The translations under genes and the position numbers were made by a program. From DASWNP01 sp036399175 (GTDB lineage: Bacteria > Acidobacteriota > Blastocatellia > Pyrinomonadales > Pyrinomonadaceae), in the NCBI GenBank assembly GCA_036399175.1, contig DASWNP010000037.1, forward strand, positions 71,039 through 135,038: a stretch of 64,000 nucleotides of DNA, given 5' to 3'. Below the pieces are notes generated by a model. That model did not search any database and was not told the origin of the DNA. It saw only the letters and a list, made by a program, of their open reading frames with translations. Shown here piece by piece: positions 60,836 to 64,000 of this stretch. Positions within the stretch are counted from its first letter, which is position 1; the number at the start of each line of letters is the position of its first letter.

Positions 60836-62170
60836 TTACCTGACCTTGCTCTTCTTTCTCTTGAGAAAATCTATGAGGACGAACTGCGAGAGATTGCCGG
60901 GCGTGGCGAAGTAGGCTTTGCCGTTCGTCATGGCCGTCATCTGCTTGACGAACTCGACGAGGTAATAGTCGCTCGCCAGCATGAAGGTGTTAATCATAAT
61001 CCCGGCCTTGCGGCACGCCTGAACTTCGCGGAAGGTTGCATCCATGACGACGGGGTCGTTGCCCATCGAATTTTTGTAGAGACGCCTGCCCGAAGCCGAC
61101 GCTTCCTGTCGTGGGCGCGAACGCCCCGATGCGAAGGCCGACGCTGCGCTCGCGCCTTCGAGGAAACAGGCTGTGGGCTTGCCGTCCGTCACCATCACAA
61201 TCTGCTTCATCTCCTTGCGCTGCGCCTGAAGGAGTCGGCGCGCGAGCTTCAAGCCCTCGGCCGTGTTGGTGTGATAGGGGCCGACCTGCGTCGTGGCGAG
61301 TCGCGCGAGCGGAAGCTCTTCGGCGTCGTCGTGAAAGAGCACGACTTTGAGCGAGTCGCCCGCGTACTGCGTCCTGATGAGATGCGCGAGCGCGAGCGCC
61401 ACTTTCTTGGCGGGAGTGAAACGGTCTTCGCCGTAGAGAATCATCGAGTGCGAACAGTCGAGCATGACGACCGTCGCGCACGACGATTGATAATCGCACT
61501 GGTGAACGTGCAAATCTTTGTATTCGAGATTAAGGGGCACGCCAAGGCCCTCGCGCTGGATGGCCGACAGAAGCGTCGTGTTCACGTCGAGGTTGATGGT
61601 GTCGCCGAACTCGTAAGGCTTACTGGCGGCGGCTGCTTCGACGCCGGTCGAGAGATGCTGCGTGTCGTGTCGCCCGACGGAGCTTTTGCCGAGGCTGCCC
61701 AGAAGATTTCTCAGAGTCTTGTAGCCGAGAAAATCCAAGCCCTTCTCCGTCACCTCGAATTTGACGTTTCGCGGCAGAGGCTCGCCCACCTCGCCCTGTC
61801 CGGCGCGTTGCCTTTCGCGCTGCTCCCGCGCCTCTTCCTCCTTCAGCTTCAGATAACCCTCTTCCACCATCCGCTCGATTAACTGGTTCAAAAGCTCTTC
61901 GAGCTGCGACCCGCGAAACTGCCCGTTGTTCTCCGCCAGCATCTCTTCGACATCGCGCTTGTCAAGCTCGCCCGTCTCCAAAAGAGCCTGCAACAGCGCC
62001 TGCCTCAGAGCGTCGAGCGACGTGTCCTGCTCGCGTCGCTGCCGCGTCCAGTAATAATCGTCGTCGTAGCCCGACTGAAGCAGCGAGTCCTGCAAAGCAT
62101 CCATCAGGTCGCCCAGATTGATGCCCGAAACGTCGAAGCCTTTGAACTTGGAATAGCGTATGAATTTCAT
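60836..62170 (-). CDS. VWA domain protein paired with the MoxR-like ATPase
   Basis: 444 residues. A helical N-terminal half (~1-210, with a Glu/Arg/Gln-rich stretch [20 protein letters not shown]) precedes a von Willebrand factor A domain (~228-440): [31 protein letters not shown] and MVTDGKPTA. Such VWA proteins work with MoxR AAA+ ATPases in metal insertion or protein assembly; here the ATPase (62295) is the upstream neighbour on the same strand. Within the VWA domain, residues ~338-362 ([20 protein letters not shown]...) form an Ala/Ser/Arg-rich insertion between FLE and [10 protein letters not shown], positions that are contiguous in relatives as far as I recall. Confidence 0.85.
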   Translation of the reverse strand: MKFIRYSKFKGFDVSGINLGDLMDALQDSLLQSGYDDDYYWTRQRREQDTSLDALRQALLQALLETGELDKRDVEEMLAENNGQFRGSQLEELLNQLIERMVEEGYLKLKEEEAREQRERQRAGQGEVGEPLPRNVKFEVTEKGLDFLGYKTLRNLLGSLGKSSVGRHDTQHLSTGVEAAAASKPYEFGDTINLDVNTTLLSAIQREGLGVPLNLEYKDLHVHQCDYQSSCATVVMLDCSHSMILYGEDRFTPAKKVALALAHLIRTQYAGDSLKVVLFHDDAEELPLARLATTQVGPYHTNTAEGLKLARRLLQAQRKEMKQIVMVTDGKPTACFLEGASAASAFASGRSRPRQEASASGRRLYKNSMGNDPVVMDATFREVQACRKAGIMINTFMLASDYYLVEFVKQMTAMTNGKAYFATPGNLSQFVLIDFLKRKKSKVR

Positions 62171-62288
62171 AACTCGTGAATAGTAAATCGTGAATAGTGA
62201 ATAGTGAAAAGCTAGTAAATCGTGAATCGTAAATCGTCAATAGTGAAATCAGGTTTTATCTATTCACGATTTACGATTCACGATTTAC
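62171..62288. repeat. Heptamer-arm inverted repeat 19 (unit CGTAAAT/AGTGAAT)
   Basis: Left arm CTCGTGAATAGTAAATCGTG and onward (several degenerate units), centre GTGAAATCAGGTTTTATC, right arm TTCACGATTTACGATTCACG. It fills the gap between the MoxR-like and VWA genes. Confidence 0.8.
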
Positions 62289-62294
62289 CAGACT

Positions 62295-63764
62295 TCAGCT
62301 ATAGCGTCCGGTTTCGGTCAGGTCGTCGTAGATCATGCCGCGACGGTCTTTGCGCGCTTTGGTGGCGGCGGTGTAGCCGCCTTCTTCGTTGCGGCTGATT
62401 TTGTTCTGGGCGTAGAGACCTTCGAGGACGAATTCGCAGGCGGCGACGGTTTGGGGGGCGTCGGTGCGTTTGAAGTCGAAGGGGATGACGACTGTAGAGA
62501 TGAGTTCCGGAACGGCGTCGAGTAGATTGATGCACTCTTCGGAGGATGCCGTGTCGGCGAGCCGGAGGGTGTTGCCTTCGTCGAACCACCGGACGGCGCG
62601 CGTGAAGTCGATGCCGACGAAGTAGCCCTCGAAGATTTCTCCGGCGGCGCGCTTGATGAGGTCGCGCGCGATTTTGGTCGCACCTACCTGTTCGCCTTCG
62701 TATTCAAGCTCCATCTTGCCGGTCATGGAGGGGACGGCGGCGTAGATGTCTGAGATGCGCGGGACGACCGCCTCTTCGCCGGTGAGGACGGCGCGGCGCT
62801 CGGCGTTGGAGATGACGGTTTCGGTGACGGTGATGGGCAGGCGCTGCGAGACGCCGGAGCGTTTGTCGATGCGCTGGTCGTCGCGCGCCTCGAAGGCTAT
62901 CTGCTCGATGGTCTCGCGGATGAAGTCTGGAATGCGAATCGTGCCGACGCCGCCTTCGCGCGCCGTCCACGCTTCCTGCTTGGTGATTTCGACGCCGAGT
63001 TGCACATCCGATGGATAGTGAGTGGTGATTTCCGCGCCGATGCGGTCTTTGAGGGGCGTGATGATTTTGCCGCGCGCCGTGTAGTCTTCGGGGTTGGCGG
63101 AGAAGACGAGCATTACGTCGAGAGGCAGGCGAACGGGGTAGCCTTTTATCTGCACGTCGCCCTCCTGCATGATGTTGAAGAGGCCGACCTGGATTTTTCC
63201 GGCGAGGTCGGGCAGCTCGTTGATGGCGAAGATGCCTCGGTTGGCGCGCGGGAGCAGGCCGTAATGAATCGTCAGCTCGTCGCTCAAAAGATGTCCGCCG
63301 CGCGCGGCCTTGATGGGGTCAACGTCGCCGATCACGTCGGCGATGGTCACGTCGGGCGTGGCGAGCTTTTCGACGAAGCGCGCGTCGCGCTCGACCCACG
63401 CTACGGGCGTACGGTCGCCGTCGCGCTCGACGGTCTGGCGGCCGAAAGCCGAGATGGGGCGGAACGGGTCGTCGTTGACCTCGGAGCCCGCGACGACGGG
63501 GATGCGCTCGTCTAGAAGGTTTACGAGCTGGCGTATGATTCGGCTCTTGGCCTGACCGCGGAGGCCGAGCAGGATGACGTTGTGCCGCGCGAGCACGGCG
63601 TTGACTATCTGCGGGATGACGGTCTCGTCGTAGCCGACGATGCCGGGGAAGACGCGCTCGCCGCGCCTGAGTTTGTCGAGCAGGTTCGCGCGCATCTCGT
63701 CCTTCACGCTCCGCACGCGGTAGCCCTGACTTTTGAGTTCGCCGAGTGTTCCGGGTAGTGCCAT
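62295..63764 (-). CDS. MoxR/ChlI-like AAA+ ATPase
   Basis: 489 residues. AAA+ core at ~35-330: Walker A VILLGLRGQAKSR (Ala before Lys, as in MoxR proteins), LLPRANRGIFAINELPDLAG (Walker B with Asn-Glu), DVMLVFSANPEDYTARG (sensor 1) and PLKDRIGAEITTHYP. This matches magnesium-chelatase subunit I-like proteins. The C-terminal ~150 residues are helical. With the downstream VWA protein it forms the usual ATPase-VWA pair; bacterial examples help metal or cofactor insertion or stress responses. No chlorophyll genes nearby, so not a Mg-chelatase. Confidence 0.87.
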   Translation of the reverse strand: MALPGTLGELKSQGYRVRSVKDEMRANLLDKLRRGERVFPGIVGYDETVIPQIVNAVLARHNVILLGLRGQAKSRIIRQLVNLLDERIPVVAGSEVNDDPFRPISAFGRQTVERDGDRTPVAWVERDARFVEKLATPDVTIADVIGDVDPIKAARGGHLLSDELTIHYGLLPRANRGIFAINELPDLAGKIQVGLFNIMQEGDVQIKGYPVRLPLDVMLVFSANPEDYTARGKIITPLKDRIGAEITTHYPSDVQLGVEITKQEAWTAREGGVGTIRIPDFIRETIEQIAFEARDDQRIDKRSGVSQRLPITVTETVISNAERRAVLTGEEAVVPRISDIYAAVPSMTGKMELEYEGEQVGATKIARDLIKRAAGEIFEGYFVGIDFTRAVRWFDEGNTLRLADTASSEECINLLDAVPELISTVVIPFDFKRTDAPQTVAACEFVLEGLYAQNKISRNEEGGYTAATKARKDRRGMIYDDLTETGRYS

Positions 63765-63830
63765 TGCTTTTATGATTCCCCTTGAAGGTATAGCTTCCGA
63801 CCTTAACGACCTGCCGCGGTTCCGATTCGC

Positions 63831-64000
63831 CTAACGCCCCCGCGCGTTGCCGCGCGCGTCGATGAGCGTCGCCAGCGCCTGCGCGAGCGTGCGGAAAGTT
63901 TTCAAGCCCTGCATGTCGAGCCCGAGCCCGACGAGCGTCTGCGCGACGTTCGCGCCGACGCCCGTCACGTACGCGTCCGAGCCGACGAGCTTCAGAGCCT
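63831..64000 (-). CDS. STAS-domain regulator, C-terminal part (cut by the window edge)
   Basis: 56 codons to the right edge on the minus strand, ending in TAG at 63831-63833. They read LKLVGSDAYVTGVGANVAQT, LVGLGLDMQGLKTFRTLAQA and a LATLIDARGNARGR end. The pattern GxxxxVAQTLVGLGxDxxGxxTFxTLxxAL is the C-terminal half of RsbR/RsbS-like STAS domains, which take part in stressosome control of general stress responses. It lies 66 bases upstream of the MoxR-like gene on the same strand. The N-terminal part and any partner kinase are outside. Confidence 0.75.
   Translation of the reverse strand, partial: ALKLVGSDAYVTGVGANVAQTLVGLGLDMQGLKTFRTLAQALATLIDARGNARGR

Noticed and set aside
3151..62288. 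CRISPR array
   Set aside because: The short tandem units have no spacers and no cas genes are nearby; they are inverted 7-bp arms, not direct repeats with unique spacers.
62295..63764. Magnesium chelatase for chlorophyll synthesis
   Set aside because: The ATPase-VWA pair resembles ChlI/ChlD but no porphyrin or bacteriochlorophyll genes are in the window, and the VWA protein lacks the ChlD AAA-like N-terminus.

Overview
The window is GC-rich (roughly 65 percent by eye) bacterial chromosome. It carries 50 protein-coding genes I can support, two of them cut by the window edges. I see no rRNA, tRNA, CRISPR array or transposase. Gene content points to Acidobacteriota, probably class Blastocatellia: many secreted S9/M28 peptidases and WD40-like proteins, MacB-type permeases, a large Ser/Thr kinase with TPRs, a CruA-like flavoprotein, and a Bacillus-like fadNAE operon in a GC-rich genome. 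The taxon is an inference from these features, not a search result.

Layout. 1-6.1 kb: aconitase-family protein (cut at the left edge), CYTH, DUF2905, DUF488, MFS, DoxX and an FNR-like oxidoreductase. 6.2-10.1 kb: S9 peptidase and a lipoprotein facing it, separated by a perfect 23-bp hairpin. 10.3-14.3 kb: a SWIM zinc-finger protein followed by a SIR2-NTPase-TPR protein that looks like a STAND-type anti-phage effector. 14.3-20.7 kb: beta-oxidation operon fadN-fadA-fadE under a promoter holding an exact Bacillus-type FadR operator. Two AT-richer ORFs resembling a toxin domain and its immunity protein sit between fadA and fadE, and the second is fused in frame to FadE. 20.7-27.5 kb: MBL hydrolase, then a locus around a DUF692/MNIO oxidase: a Lys/Ser/Gly-rich candidate peptide substrate ending in a CPGC motif, a partner protein, and a facing astacin protease with a similar cationic N-tail. 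27.6-32.3 kb: methyltransferase, PDZ protein, two MacB-like permeases. 32.5-39.2 kb: ergothioneine genes egtB, egtD and egtA next to an ABC transporter with EgtUV architecture. 39.3-47.3 kb: small secreted and membrane proteins, CruA-like flavoprotein, and a kinase with two tiny paralogous ITGG proteins downstream, then an RRM protein. 47.3-55.3 kb: M28 peptidase, TolB-like protein, and a serine-synthesis cluster (serC, SDR, serA, DUF1015). 55.6-60.8 kb: PCD, icd, a secreted protein, DinB, purE-purK. 60.8-64 kb: VWA protein and MoxR-type ATPase, then the end of a STAS protein.

The most pervasive feature is non-coding. About nineteen gene junctions carry an inverted repeat whose arms are tandem 7-bp units. 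The heptamer differs from place to place, but the architecture, and often the loop (AAAGACAA...TGCTTTT), is kept. Several run into the flanking genes and supply their last codons.

The best candidates for something undescribed are the MNIO peptide locus, the heptamer-arm elements, the toxin/immunity insertion fused to FadE, and the kinase-ITGG protein set.
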